Of a DNA stretch of 64,000 nt, positions 54,340 through 63,530 are shown piece after piece. Numbering within the stretch: position 1 is the first letter of the stretch; the number at the start of each line of letters is the position of its first letter. Location of the stretch: assembly GCF_042408735.1 (NCBI RefSeq), contig NZ_JBHOQV010000073.1:1-64000 (forward strand), given 5' to 3'. A program made the translations under genes and the position numbers. The notes beneath the pieces were generated by a model. That model did no database searches. It saw only the letters and a program-made list of their open reading frames with translations, and had not been told where the DNA came from. The DNA is from Thermogemmatispora sp042408735 (GTDB lineage: Bacteria; Chloroflexota; Ktedonobacteria; Ktedonobacterales; Ktedonobacteraceae).

Positions 54340-54455
54340 GGGCTGGACCCAACTGCGCCCACGGTTGGGGTCGGCTCTCCTGCGTTTAGCCCAGGCGCCA
54401 GCAGATCGCCTGGACCGACTGGTGTTGTGGCCTTGGAAAGAGGGAGTCAGAAGCT

Positions 54456-55124
54456 ATGCAGATTATCATCAAAGGCAAGCAGATGGAGGTTATGCCTCGT
54501 CTGCGGCAGCACATCGAGCGCAAGGCTCACAAGCTGACGCGCCTCATCTCTCCCCGCAGCAGTGCCGTTCGTCTCGAGGTGACCATCGCAGAGGAGCACA
54601 CCCGCAGCGCCCAGGATCGCTACACGGTCCAGGTCCTGCTGACTGGAACAACGCCTGTTCTGCGCAGTGAAGTCAGCGCTCCCAAAGCCACCGCGGCCTT
54701 CGACCAGGCTTTGAGCAAGCTGCTTGCCCAGTTCTGCCGTCAGAAAGATCGGCAGACCACTGCGCGTCGTCATCAGCGTCCACCCGTTAAGGTGCTGGCG
54801 TTGGCGCGCTCGGGGCGGCTTTCGCTGCTTGAGGGGGAGATGGGATCGGTGGTGACGGCGGCGCGGGAGGAGGAGGCTGAAGAAGCGGAAGATCTGGCTG
54901 TTCCCGCTCGTCTGAGCGAGGAGCAGAACGAAGCGTTGTGGGCCAGGATCAAAGAGATCCGCAGTCTGCCCACCAAGCCGATGAGCGACAAAGAGGCGAT
55001 TCTCCAGATGGAGGCTCTGGGTCTTCCCTTCTATCCCTTTGTAAACGAGGCCACCAACAGCGTGAACGTCATGTATCGCCTGGAGAAGGGTGGCTATGGC
55101 CTATTGATCCCCGCTCTTGAGTAG
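54456..55124 (+). CDS. hpf: Ribosome hibernation promoting factor, long form
   Basis: HPF dimerises 70S ribosomes into inactive 100S particles in slow growth. The 222-residue length is the long form. The N-terminal S30AE domain (MQIIIKGKQMEVMPRLRQHIERK) comes first, then a charged linker with a Glu-rich stretch (about 138-150), and the C-terminal dimerisation domain with TKPMSDKEAILQMEALGLPF and YRLEKGGYGLLIPALE. No strong ribosome binding site was seen directly before the ATG. Confidence 0.92.
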   Translation: MQIIIKGKQMEVMPRLRQHIERKAHKLTRLISPRSSAVRLEVTIAEEHTRSAQDRYTVQVLLTGTTPVLRSEVSAPKATAAFDQALSKLLAQFCRQKDRQTTARRHQRPPVKVLALARSGRLSLLEGEMGSVVTAAREEEAEEAEDLAVPARLSEEQNEALWARIKEIRSLPTKPMSDKEAILQMEALGLPFYPFVNEATNSVNVMYRLEKGGYGLLIPALE

Positions 55125-55511
55125 TCTCCGTCTGCCTTCCCGGTTGGTCGGGTCTCTATGGCCAGGGTTGTTCTTTGCCTGTTCTGTTCTCGCAAGGGAG
55201 GTCAGGCGCCAGGTTGGTCGGCGCAGGAGCGGCTAAGAGGGCTATGACAGAGGGCCTGACGGAGGTAGGCCCGGGAGTGCTGGAAGGAAGTGGGGGAGTC
55301 GCGCCAGTCTGAGAGAAAGTGGAGTCAGGGGGCGGATAGCAGGCAAGCGCGGCTAGTCCTGTCAAGAGGGCAAGAGCATGGCTGAGGTGGCAGTCTCTTC
55401 ACTGCAGGCTGCGCCTCAGCCATGTGCTATTTCTTTGTCTGAGAGCGCCGCCTTTCCTGGACATCTCCCTGCCTTGGCCAAGCCTGTCGCTGGCGCTGGG
55501 CCGGAGTCTGG
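55125..55511. other. Gene-free stretch after hpf
   Basis: About 385 bases between converging genes. No clear terminator, RNA or gene was recognised. Confidence 0.4.
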
Positions 55512-56150
55512 CTAAAGGGCGATCTCGAACTGCCAGGGGCGCGGAGGAGGATCTTGGAACTGCCCAAGAGGATCGGCGGCGCGGATAGTCAGCCGATGGG
55601 CCTCTGGAGATGGAAGCGGGCGGAAGCGGGCCCGTCCCTGGTAGACAGAGTGGTTCGGGTCGCTGGCCAGTTCGGGCCGCGCCAGTAACATTCCCCCCTG
55701 GTCTCCGCTCCATTGCTGGCCCAGGTTATCTTTCAGGAAGAAGATCAGCCGTGGGACGAAGGCGAAGCCGGGCGTGAGCGGTGGCCTGATCCACAGGTAA
55801 TGCAGGTCGAAGTACTGGGTGTAGAACTGGATCTGGTAGAGCATCAGCGTCATATCCTGCTGCTTCTGCTCCAGCTCCAGAGTTAATGTACGCAGGGCCT
55901 CGCGCGGAGCTGGCTGCTCTTCCTGGCTGCTGGTGGGGGGTTCCAGGGGGGCGGCGACGACCACGGGGGGGCGTGAAGCCAGCTCCAGGGCCTTGGGAGA
56001 GAACGGCCTTGGGTCCTGCAAGATCTCATTGCAGGTCTGCAGGCAGGCTTCGCAGATATAAGCGGCGCCTGGCCCGGCTATCATCCGTCTGACCTCGGGT
56101 GGGCGCCGACCGCAGAAAGAGCAGCGAGCCAGTGTTCGATCAAAGCTCAT
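55512..56150 (-). CDS. Orphan ClpX-type zinc-finger protein
   Basis: The 212-residue protein opens with the ClpX zinc-binding domain: ARCSFCGRRPPEVRRMIAG then ICEACLQTCNEIL, four Cys as CxxC pairs. In ClpX this domain binds substrates and adaptors, but here no AAA+ ATPase follows. The rest is a Pro-rich linker, a coiled helix (LTLELEQKQQDMTLMLYQIQ, about 90-110) and a beta-rich region ending in WQFEIAL. It might be an adaptor, or only share the zinc fold. Confidence 0.7.
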   Translation of the reverse strand: MSFDRTLARCSFCGRRPPEVRRMIAGPGAAYICEACLQTCNEILQDPRPFSPKALELASRPPVVVAAPLEPPTSSQEEQPAPREALRTLTLELEQKQQDMTLMLYQIQFYTQYFDLHYLWIRPPLTPGFAFVPRLIFFLKDNLGQQWSGDQGGMLLARPELASDPNHSVYQGRARFRPLPSPEAHRLTIRAADPLGQFQDPPPRPWQFEIAL

Positions 56151-56190
56151 AATGGCCCAATCCTCGATGCTAGAGCAAGCAAAGCAACCT

Positions 56191-57069
56191 CTACGCCGCC
56201 TCGCTGCGCCGTAAGGCGGTAGCGGCCTCCTCGTAGAGGCCCAGGCGTTCCAGGATCGCTGCGTGGGCCTGCCACTCCAGGCGGTCGTCCAGGGGCCGCA
56301 GCAGGGTGGCGGGATTCTCCACGGGAGCGAGCTGGGTGGGCGTAGAGCCGTTCATGATCTGGCCTGATGGCGTCGTCAGGGCTGTCAACTGCCGGGGGCC
56401 GTACTTGCGCTGCAGCGCCAGAGCGATCAAGTGGTCGGCGAAGTGTGGGTTCTTCGGCAGGAGCGAGCCATGCAGATAGGTGCCATAGGCGTTGCGATAG
56501 ACGGCCCCTTCGGTACCATCCTCGGCATTATTGCCGTGGCCCTTGAGGACCTTGCCCAGGGGGCGAGCGGTACCCAGGTAGGTTCGTCCGCCGTGATTCT
56601 CGAAGCCGACGACGGTCATGCCGTTCCAGCTAATGACCACGTCGCCGATGCAGCGTGGCGAGCGCGGACCCTTATGGATTGTCCAGGCATCGAAGACTCC
56701 CAGCCCCTTCATATCGGGGCCTTCTGCTGGGCGATAGTAGTGAGCCAGCAACTGATAGCCGCCGCAGACCGCCAGCACGGGCATATCGTCCTCAATAGCG
56801 GCCCACAGGCCGATCCCCTTGGTCTCGAAGAGATCCTGGGCCACAGGGGCCTGTTCCTTGTCCTGGCCGCCTCCGATGAAGAGCAGATCGTACTCATCGG
56901 GGGCCAGGGCGTCGCCGATGCCCAGGCCCACGACACGTAGCTCGATGCCGCGCAGCTCACAGCGACGCTTTAGCGTCAGAATATTGCCACGGTCCCCATA
57001 TAAATTGAGCTGATCGGGATAGAGATGCCCCAGAGTGAGCGTCAGCCGGGCCTCGTTCCTGCCATGCAT
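56191..57069 (-). CDS. gatD: Lipid II isoglutaminyl synthase glutaminase subunit GatD
   Basis: GatD supplies ammonia to MurT, which amidates the D-glutamate of lipid II stem peptides. The 292-residue protein is a class I glutamine amidotransferase of the CobB/CobQ type. It starts LTLGHLYPDQLNLYGDRGN, the nucleophile Cys102 lies in VLAVCGGYQLLAH, and the catalytic His200 in YGTYLHGSLLPKNP. The last 50 residues extend beyond the usual length. The start codon follows the murT stop directly, so the two are translationally coupled. Confidence 0.92.
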   Translation of the reverse strand: MHGRNEARLTLTLGHLYPDQLNLYGDRGNILTLKRRCELRGIELRVVGLGIGDALAPDEYDLLFIGGGQDKEQAPVAQDLFETKGIGLWAAIEDDMPVLAVCGGYQLLAHYYRPAEGPDMKGLGVFDAWTIHKGPRSPRCIGDVVISWNGMTVVGFENHGGRTYLGTARPLGKVLKGHGNNAEDGTEGAVYRNAYGTYLHGSLLPKNPHFADHLIALALQRKYGPRQLTALTTPSGQIMNGSTPTQLAPVENPATLLRPLDDRLEWQAHAAILERLGLYEEAATALRRSEAA

Positions 57070-58833
57070 CTACTCTCGTCCCTCCCAGTAGTGAGGCGTC
57101 AGCCCTCGCCGTTCCAGCTCGCGATGAAGCTCCAGCAACCCTGTGTAGGTTGGCACGATAAAGAGCGTCTCCCCGACGGGAGTCTGCTCGATCGCCTGCT
57201 CCAGCGCTGTGGCCAGCCCGTGGCCTGGAGATAGAGGAGTCTGGGTCTGCTGACCAGCCGTCTGCTCCTCAACGGCAAAGGATGCCGCCCTGCCAGCTCC
57301 TTGGCGCGGCGATGGCTGGCGCCTGGCTCTGGCGCGGCTCCGCCGTCCTTTTGTCTGGGAGCCAGCCAGCTCCTGTAGCGTGCGCAGCGGTATTGATGGG
57401 ATGACCATCATCTCCTCGGGAGCGAAGCCGGCGTATTTAAGGCGCAGGGCCAGATCGAAAGCGCGCGTGCCGGACACCGTCAGACTGGCGGTCAGGCCCC
57501 TGGCGCGTTCGAAGTCCACATCCCAGATCCACGAGACATCACGGCCATCGGCGATATTATCGTTGAGTACAAAAAGTACATGGCGCGGCGTACCCTCGCT
57601 GAAGAGCGTGCGCAGCACCTCATTCAAGCCGGTAGGATTCTTGGCCAGCAGCAGGCGCAGGGTACGGCCTGCCACCTGCACGCGCTCGCCCCGTCCAAAG
57701 GCGGGCTTGAATTGCTCGATCCCTGAAACGATGGGTTCCCAGCTAATTCCCAGAGCCTGGGCGGCGGCGATGGCGGCCAGGGCATTATAAACATTATACA
57801 GCCCGGGCAAGGGGATCACAATCTCGCCCTGCTGTGTCGGCGTCTCGACCATCACCCGCAGGCGATCGAAGCCATCCTGGCGCACCTGAAGCGCGCGGAC
57901 GCTGGGAGATGGGCGGGCCAGTCCGCAGTGTGGGCACTGATAATGGCCCATGTGGCTGTAGAAACGAGCGCTATAGTGGTAATCGCTGCCGCAGCGCACG
58001 CAGCTACGGCTATCCACGGCCTGATAGGTTCCTGGTGATCCCCGACCATCCTGGCCGCTCACGTCCAGCGTCAGGTCCTCCAGGCCGAAGTAAAGGACGG
58101 GTCCGCGAGCCAGTTCGCCCAGGCTGGCCGTAGTGGGGTCGTCGGCGTTCAGTACCAGGGTGGTGGTCTCTGGCAGCCCTTTGACGGTCTGTCGCCAGAG
58201 CGAGGCCACGCTTTCCACCTCGCCATAGCGGTCGAGCTGGTCGCGGAAGAGATTCACGAAGACGGCGGCCCGCGGCTCTAACAGGCGGACGGCCTGCGGC
58301 ATGACTGCCTCGTCGATCTCGAGGACCGAGATGGCCTGGCCTGAGCGGCGTAGGTTGCCGTTGGGGAGGGCACGCACCACCAGAGCGCCGGCGACGCCGC
58401 GCAGCAGGTTAGCTCCCTCACGGTTGCGCCAGACGCGCAGGCCCGCATCACGCAGAATGGCGGCCAGGAAGCCGCTCGTGGTTGTCTTGCCGTTGGTCCC
58501 TGTGACCAGGACGCTTCCGTGTTCCAGTTGGGTGGCCAGGTGGCGAATGATATCCGGATAGATGCGTTGGGCTACCAGGCCGACAATGCTCGTGCCGCCG
58601 CCGAGCCGGAGACGGCGACTTAAGGCCCCAGCGGCGCGCCCGCTGACCACCGCCAGGGCCGCTCTCAACGAGAGGCGGCGCCTCGCTGAGCGCTGGCCGG
58701 CTCTTGCCGCTCCGGTAACTGATCCTGGTTTGACCTCTGGGCGGCCTTTCTTTGTCCGAAGCCATCTGCTCCCTCTGGGCTCGCCCTGATTGGCTCCCTG
58801 AGAGATCACGTGAGATGGCCGATGTTGCTGCAT
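57070..58833 (-). CDS. murT: Lipid II isoglutaminyl synthase ligase subunit MurT
   Basis: MurT is a Mur-ligase-like ATPase that amidates the alpha-carboxyl of D-Glu in lipid II, using ammonia from GatD. The 587-residue protein has the ATP loop SVLVTGTNGKTTTSGFLAAI, then a Cys4 zinc ribbon (SCVRCGSDYHY and QCPHCGLARPS, about 283-315) that marks MurT. The C-terminal DUF1727 domain contains FVLNDNIADGRDVSWIWDVDFE. The first 80 residues are basic and unusually long, and a further insert of about 50 residues precedes the C-terminus. GGAGGAG lies before ATG 58833. Confidence 0.93.
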   Translation of the reverse strand: MQQHRPSHVISQGANQGEPRGSRWLRTKKGRPEVKPGSVTGAARAGQRSARRRLSLRAALAVVSGRAAGALSRRLRLGGGTSIVGLVAQRIYPDIIRHLATQLEHGSVLVTGTNGKTTTSGFLAAILRDAGLRVWRNREGANLLRGVAGALVVRALPNGNLRRSGQAISVLEIDEAVMPQAVRLLEPRAAVFVNLFRDQLDRYGEVESVASLWRQTVKGLPETTTLVLNADDPTTASLGELARGPVLYFGLEDLTLDVSGQDGRGSPGTYQAVDSRSCVRCGSDYHYSARFYSHMGHYQCPHCGLARPSPSVRALQVRQDGFDRLRVMVETPTQQGEIVIPLPGLYNVYNALAAIAAAQALGISWEPIVSGIEQFKPAFGRGERVQVAGRTLRLLLAKNPTGLNEVLRTLFSEGTPRHVLFVLNDNIADGRDVSWIWDVDFERARGLTASLTVSGTRAFDLALRLKYAGFAPEEMMVIPSIPLRTLQELAGSQTKGRRSRARARRQPSPRQGAGRAASFAVEEQTAGQQTQTPLSPGHGLATALEQAIEQTPVGETLFIVPTYTGLLELHRELERRGLTPHYWEGRE

Positions 58834-58896
58834 GCTTCTCCTCCGAACCAGCGCCTGTCTCAATAGTTGTATCTATTTTTCTCGTTGCCTAGTTGC

Positions 58897-58925
58897 AGCA
58901 TAGCATGCGCACGTGAAGCGGTCAA
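58897..58925 (-). promoter_or_regulatory. Promoter for murT-gatD
   Basis: Minus strand: TTGACC (58925-58920), 17 bases, TATGCT (58902-58897). The leader to murT is about 55 bases. Confidence 0.75.
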
Positions 58926-59115
58926 GACCGCAAGCCAGAGATAGATCTTCTGGCTCCCACCTGGCTTGGTGGGCCTTGATCCCCCGCTGTAGCTCCCGCA
59001 GAGAGGCTGGCTGGTGATGCTCGGCTCCGGTCCCGAGCCTGAATCGAACCGGCATCCCGTTCCCCTGGGCTGGCCGAGAAACGAAGGCCAACTCCAGAGC
59101 TTGCCCGGCCTTACC

Positions 59116-60348
59116 TCAGGATGATCCGCTGGTACCGGCGCCGCTGTACCAGCGATGCAGCACGGCGGCGGCCTGCTGGCCGCGGATCGAGAAGCGGGCT
59201 ACGCCGTCCCAGCCCCAAAAGAAGATGCCGGCAATATGCTCATCGGCCATGACATTGGTGAGGGCGGCGTTGTAGGCATCGGCCTGCTGCTGAGGATCGG
59301 CTGGGGCCGCGGAGGTGGGCGACCAGACCTGATAGAGCGCGTCGGCACTATTGCGATAGCCAATTTCGCTGATGACGATGCGCCGGTTCAGCTGCTCGGC
59401 AAGCTCATCGAGTCGGGTCTTGATTTGTTCGCGCCAGAGGACGATCATGGTTTGAGCATCCAGGCGTACGGGGGCGTCGCTGAGGGAAATGTACTCGGAG
59501 ACGCCGATGAAGGTAAGGCGGGGATCACGCAGCCACGCTGGCGGCTGATCCATCGTGGACCAGTTGATGTCATAGGTCAGGTTGCCGGTGTAGATGCTAC
59601 GAACGCGCTCGATGAGCTGGCGCCAGAGAGCGCTGGGGGCGTTGCTCTGCAGCCACTCCATTTCGGTCGCCAGGGCGATCTGTTCCACTCCGTTGGCCTC
59701 GGCCGCCTCAACATAGGGCCGTAGGGCCTGCCAGTAGCGGTCAAACCAGCGCTGCTGCTGCTCGGGAGCTGGCATGACCAGGGCGGCCCAGCCGCCCGGT
59801 TGGCGTACGGTCAGCAAGGGGGCGAGAAAGACTTTGAAGCCGACCTCGTGAGCTTTGCGCACACCAGCAACAAAGGAGGCGACGCTGGGCGCTGCCTGGT
59901 CCAGGCCGATATCGATGGCGTCTGGGGTCGATTGGGAGAAAAGTACTGGCATCTCCAGCCACTCGGCGGCCGTGCTGCGCCGGATCTCTTGTAGGCTCTC
60001 CTGCCAGCGGCGATCGCTCAGGCCATAAGCGCTTCGACTCCAGCCAGGATAGACGATCCCTTTCTGGAAGCCATACTGCTCTACTGGCCGAGGGATTGGC
60101 GTGGGGGTCGGTGTGGGGGTCGGCGTGGCAGTTGCTCGCTTGGGAATGCCGCCAGCTCGCTCAAGGGCCGACCCCGAGCCGCTTTTCCAGACAGGCTCAC
60201 AGGCACTGCTGAGCAGGAGTAGACTAAGGGTGCAGCTATAGATCAAAAGCGACCGGAGTATCGCCAGTAGTCGGCCGGACAGGGACGATCCCCGGCCCTG
60301 ATGATCACGAGCGGATCGCTGTCTGCGTCGCTCAAAAGTACCAGGCAT
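59116..60348 (-). CDS. GH113-like glycoside hydrolase, lipoprotein
   Basis: The 410-residue protein starts with an Arg-rich stretch, then a hydrophobic segment ending LLLLSSACEP, which fits a lipoprotein signal with the Cys at about residue 50. A Pro/Thr repeat (PTPTPTPTP) links it to a TIM-barrel domain of the mannanase-like GH113 type. The acid/base Glu sits in IALATEMEWLQ and the probable nucleophile Glu in RRIVISEIGYRNS. The family acts on beta-mannans or related glycans outside the cell. The exact substrate is inferred only from the fold. Confidence 0.7.
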   Translation of the reverse strand: MPGTFERRRQRSARDHQGRGSSLSGRLLAILRSLLIYSCTLSLLLLSSACEPVWKSGSGSALERAGGIPKRATATPTPTPTPTPIPRPVEQYGFQKGIVYPGWSRSAYGLSDRRWQESLQEIRRSTAAEWLEMPVLFSQSTPDAIDIGLDQAAPSVASFVAGVRKAHEVGFKVFLAPLLTVRQPGGWAALVMPAPEQQQRWFDRYWQALRPYVEAAEANGVEQIALATEMEWLQSNAPSALWRQLIERVRSIYTGNLTYDINWSTMDQPPAWLRDPRLTFIGVSEYISLSDAPVRLDAQTMIVLWREQIKTRLDELAEQLNRRIVISEIGYRNSADALYQVWSPTSAAPADPQQQADAYNAALTNVMADEHIAGIFFWGWDGVARFSIRGQQAAAVLHRWYSGAGTSGSS

Positions 60349-60762
60349 CTATCAACCCTCCCATCCATCTTCTGCCCACGCGCTCCTCTCGCGCTCTCAA
60401 GCTGTTTGGAGCCAGGGTCAACCCTGCTCTCGCCCTCAAAGCAAGAAAGAAAGTAAGTAAGAGCTGCGAAAGGGGCGTATTCTCCACTATTGTACTCCCA
60501 GTGAGGAAAAAGCCGGGGTCTGCAGGAAAGTGGGGCCACTCGCCTGGCTGTTGGGGGAAGATCGGGGGGCCGTCTTGTGTTATCTCACTCAGAAAGCATA
60601 CACGTAATGAGTAGGGAGAGAAGTGGCAGCCTGTGGAGGCCCTTGGCCAGTAGCCCGGTTTGCCACCCCCCTTGTCAACGTGTGCTATCCTATCCTGTGA
60701 GATTGAACGGCTCACCTGGCGTTCAAAAGGATAACATCTGCAAATCGGGTACAGGTTGATTA
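60349..60762. other. Intergenic region between divergent GH113-like gene and topA
   Basis: About 415 bases. No consensus promoter for topA was found; a TTGTCA at about 60674 lacks a good -10. No RNA or repeat was recognised. Confidence 0.4.
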
Positions 60763-63399
60763 ATGGCAAAGAAGCTTGTCATTGTTGAGTCTCCGGCAAA
60801 AGCCAAGACCATCGAGAAGTTCCTCGGGCGCGATTTCGAAGTACGCGCCTCCATGGGGCACATTATTGATCTGCCCAAGAAGGGCCTTGGCGTCAACACG
60901 CGCAAGGATTTTGCGCCACAGTACGAGATTATCGAGGAGCGAAAGGGCGTCATTGCCGAGCTGAAGGCGGCGTCGAAGAAGGCCGAGGAAGTTTATCTGG
61001 CCCCCGACCCAGATCGCGAGGGAGAGTTCATCGCCTGGTCCCTGATGCAGACCCTGGGACTCAAGAATCCGCGCCGCGCTGTCTTTAATGAGATTACGCG
61101 CAAAGCAGTACAGGAGGCCATTCAGAAGCCGCGGACTATTAACGAAGATCTCTTCAATGCACAGCAGGCGCGTCGAGTGCTTGATCGTCTGGTGGGCTAC
61201 AAGATCAGTCCTCTTCTCTGGCGGCGCGTGCAGTCGGGCACCAGCGCCGGGCGCGTGCAGTCGGTCGCCTTGCGCCTGATCTGCGATCGTGAGCGACAGA
61301 TTCGCGACTTTGTTCCTCAGGAGTACTGGACGATTACGGCCTTGCTGAGCAAGCTGGGCGAGCAGGAGCGTTTTGAAGCCACCCTGGTGGCGCGCTTCAC
61401 CGAACTGGCCGGTCAGCCACCAGCCGAGGGAGAAGAAGAGGCTGCAGCCGAGGGTGAGGAGAGTGAGGGGGGGCCGGAGGGCGAGAGCGAACGGCGCGCT
61501 GAGGAGACTCGGCGGCGTTTGCATATCGGCAATCAGCGGGAAGCCGAAGCCATTCTGGCCGAGCTGCGAGGAGCAAACTTCACGGTCTGGCGCCTGCTGC
61601 AGCGCGAAGTACGCCGCCAGCCTCCCTTTCCCTATACGACCAGCACCATGCAGCAAGATGCCTCCTCTCGCCTCTACTTTAAGCCGAAGAAGACAATGAG
61701 CCTGGCCCAGCAACTCTACGAGGGCATCGAGCTGGGGCCGCGCGGCTCCCAGGGACTGATTACCTACATGCGCACCGACTCGACCCGCGTCTCTGATGAG
61801 GCCAAGGCCAACGTGCGTCGCTTTATTGAGCAGACCTATGGCCAGCCTTTCGTCGGACCGGGGCGCGTGGGCAAGCTCAAGGCCACCGCCCAGGATGCCC
61901 ATGAGGCGATCCGTCCGACCGATGTGACGCTTACGCCTGAGCTGGTGCGCGAGTACCTGACGCCCGATCAGTACAAGCTCTATAGCTTGATCTGGCGACG
62001 CTTCGTGGCCAGCTTTATGGCTCCGGCTCTCTTCGATACGGTCCGCGCCGATATTGTGGCGGGTCAGTACGTCTTTCGGGCCAGCGGCTCCCATCTGCGT
62101 TTCCCCGGCTTCTATGCAGTCTGGCCGCGAGATGAGGAAGAGCGCCTTCTGCCGGTACTGGCTGTCGACGAGGTGCTGGCTCTCCACCAGCTGAAGCCAC
62201 AGCAGCATTTTACCCAGCCGCCTCCGCGCTACACCGAAGCCAGCCTGATCAAAGAGCTGGAAGAGCTGGGCATCGGACGCCCCAGTACCTACGTACCTAT
62301 CATCTCGACCATTCAGGAGCGTGGCTACGTCACGCAGGAACAGCGTCGCTTTGTGCCAACCTGGCTTGGCGAGACAGTCAACGAGCTGCTCAATAAGCAC
62401 TTCCCCGAGATCGTCGACGTCGGCTTCACCGCCGATATGGAGCAGAAGCTGGACAATGTGGAGGAGGGGCGCCAGTCCTGGACGGAGTTCCTGCGCGATT
62501 TCTATGAGACCTTCAAAGAGACGGTCGCCAGAGCGGAGGCTGAGATGGACCGGGTGCAGAAGCCGGTCGAGGAGCTAGACGAGCTGTGCCCCGAATGTGG
62601 CCGCAAGCTGGTGATCCGCAGCGGACGCTTCGGACGGTTCATCTCCTGCTCTGGCTTCCCAGAATGCCGCTATGGGCGCTCCTTCGTCAATAAGACTGGG
62701 GCTTTGTGCCCCCAGTGTGGTGGCGATCTGGTCGAGCGCAAGACGCGCCAGACGAGGCGCATCTTCTATGGCTGCAGCAATTACCCGACATGCAATTTTG
62801 CCATCTGGGAGCGCCCAGTGCCGGAACCCTGCCCCCGCTGTGGTGGGCTGATGGTGATCCCTCGTGGCAGCCAGGAGCCGGTCTGCTATGAGGAGGTCGT
62901 GCTGCCTCAGCAGAATCCCGAGGAGCGACCCCAGCAGAATGGTCTGGTCTCTCACCAGCGCGGCAGGTCCTCTCGACGCAAGAAGACTCCGACCGAGGGG
63001 GAGCAAAGCGCAGATGGGCTACCAGAGAGCGGCGAATCATCGGCGGCCAGCCAGGAGACAGTCTCGCTCACAGCCTCTACCGGCAAGAGCCGGCGGACGA
63101 CCAAAGGCTCGCAGGCGGCCTCCAACGGGAAGGTGACAGGCAGCAGCATACGCAGACGCAGCACGACTAAAGCCTCCGCTTCTAATAAGAAGAGCAAGGG
63201 GAAGAAGAGTACGAGGGAGAAGAACAGTACCGGTAAGAAGGTAGGTGCGGGGAAGACAACAGAGACTGCGGAGAGTAGCCAGGGTAGCCAGAGCGTCGGC
63301 AAGCAAGAGACGCAGACAGCGGCTTCGACCTCGACACGGGCCACCAAAGGGAAGCCTGCCTCGCTGGCGGCCACGCCCGCTGACTCTGATCAGCGCTAG
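60763..63399 (+). CDS. topA: DNA topoisomerase I
   Basis: Type IA topoisomerase that relaxes negative supercoils. The 878-residue protein starts with the Toprim domain (MAKKLVIVESPAKAKTIEKFL, then APDPDREGEFIAW with the metal-binding acidic residues). The catalytic Tyr335 lies in GLITYMRTDSTRVS. An acidic insert (Glu-rich, about 223-247) precedes it. Two complete zinc fingers follow the core (CPECG...CSGFPEC and CPQCG...CSNYPTC). A third group, CPRCGG...PVC, has only three Cys. The last 150 residues are a Ser/Thr/Lys/Gly-rich tail. The ATG lies at the expected family N-terminus. Confidence 0.95.
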   Translation: MAKKLVIVESPAKAKTIEKFLGRDFEVRASMGHIIDLPKKGLGVNTRKDFAPQYEIIEERKGVIAELKAASKKAEEVYLAPDPDREGEFIAWSLMQTLGLKNPRRAVFNEITRKAVQEAIQKPRTINEDLFNAQQARRVLDRLVGYKISPLLWRRVQSGTSAGRVQSVALRLICDRERQIRDFVPQEYWTITALLSKLGEQERFEATLVARFTELAGQPPAEGEEEAAAEGEESEGGPEGESERRAEETRRRLHIGNQREAEAILAELRGANFTVWRLLQREVRRQPPFPYTTSTMQQDASSRLYFKPKKTMSLAQQLYEGIELGPRGSQGLITYMRTDSTRVSDEAKANVRRFIEQTYGQPFVGPGRVGKLKATAQDAHEAIRPTDVTLTPELVREYLTPDQYKLYSLIWRRFVASFMAPALFDTVRADIVAGQYVFRASGSHLRFPGFYAVWPRDEEERLLPVLAVDEVLALHQLKPQQHFTQPPPRYTEASLIKELEELGIGRPSTYVPIISTIQERGYVTQEQRRFVPTWLGETVNELLNKHFPEIVDVGFTADMEQKLDNVEEGRQSWTEFLRDFYETFKETVARAEAEMDRVQKPVEELDELCPECGRKLVIRSGRFGRFISCSGFPECRYGRSFVNKTGALCPQCGGDLVERKTRQTRRIFYGCSNYPTCNFAIWERPVPEPCPRCGGLMVIPRGSQEPVCYEEVVLPQQNPEERPQQNGLVSHQRGRSSRRKKTPTEGEQSADGLPESGESSAASQETVSLTASTGKSRRTTKGSQAASNGKVTGSSIRRRSTTKASASNKKSKGKKSTREKNSTGKKVGAGKTTETAESSQGSQSVGKQETQTAASTSTRATKGKPASLAATPADSDQR

Positions 63400-63462
63400 G
63401 GCCGGTCGCTCCCCCTTTCAGTCGGGGGCTGCTGGCAGCGGTGGGCTGGTGGCTGGCACTCG

Positions 63463-63471
63463 TGCTATAAT
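63463..63471 (+). promoter_or_regulatory. Extended -10 promoter for the isocitrate dehydrogenase gene
   Basis: TG, one base, TATAAT (63466-63471), about 60 bases upstream of the ATG. Confidence 0.65.
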
Positions 63472-63530
63472 CTCTACATGATTGCTCAACCTCTTGGCTA
63501 CAAAAAAACTCTGCAGTTCTGGAGGACTTC

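Larger units (their letters stand above)
54110..54455. other. AT-rich intergenic island with inverted repeat and hpf promoter
   Basis: About 345 bases, with a marked AT-rich core at 54130-54290. It contains GATGAACA (54181-54188) inverted as TGTTCATC (54223-54230), and the hpf promoter near 54334. Base composition differs from the surroundings. Confidence 0.6.

Noticed and set aside
59035..59090. GGTTCGATTC on the minus strand looks like a tRNA T-arm
   Set aside because: The flanking bases do not form the 5-bp T stem, and no acceptor, D or anticodon arms fit around it.
60760..62400. 546-residue open frame antisense to topA
   Set aside because: Entirely antisense to the conserved topA core; no recognisable domain.
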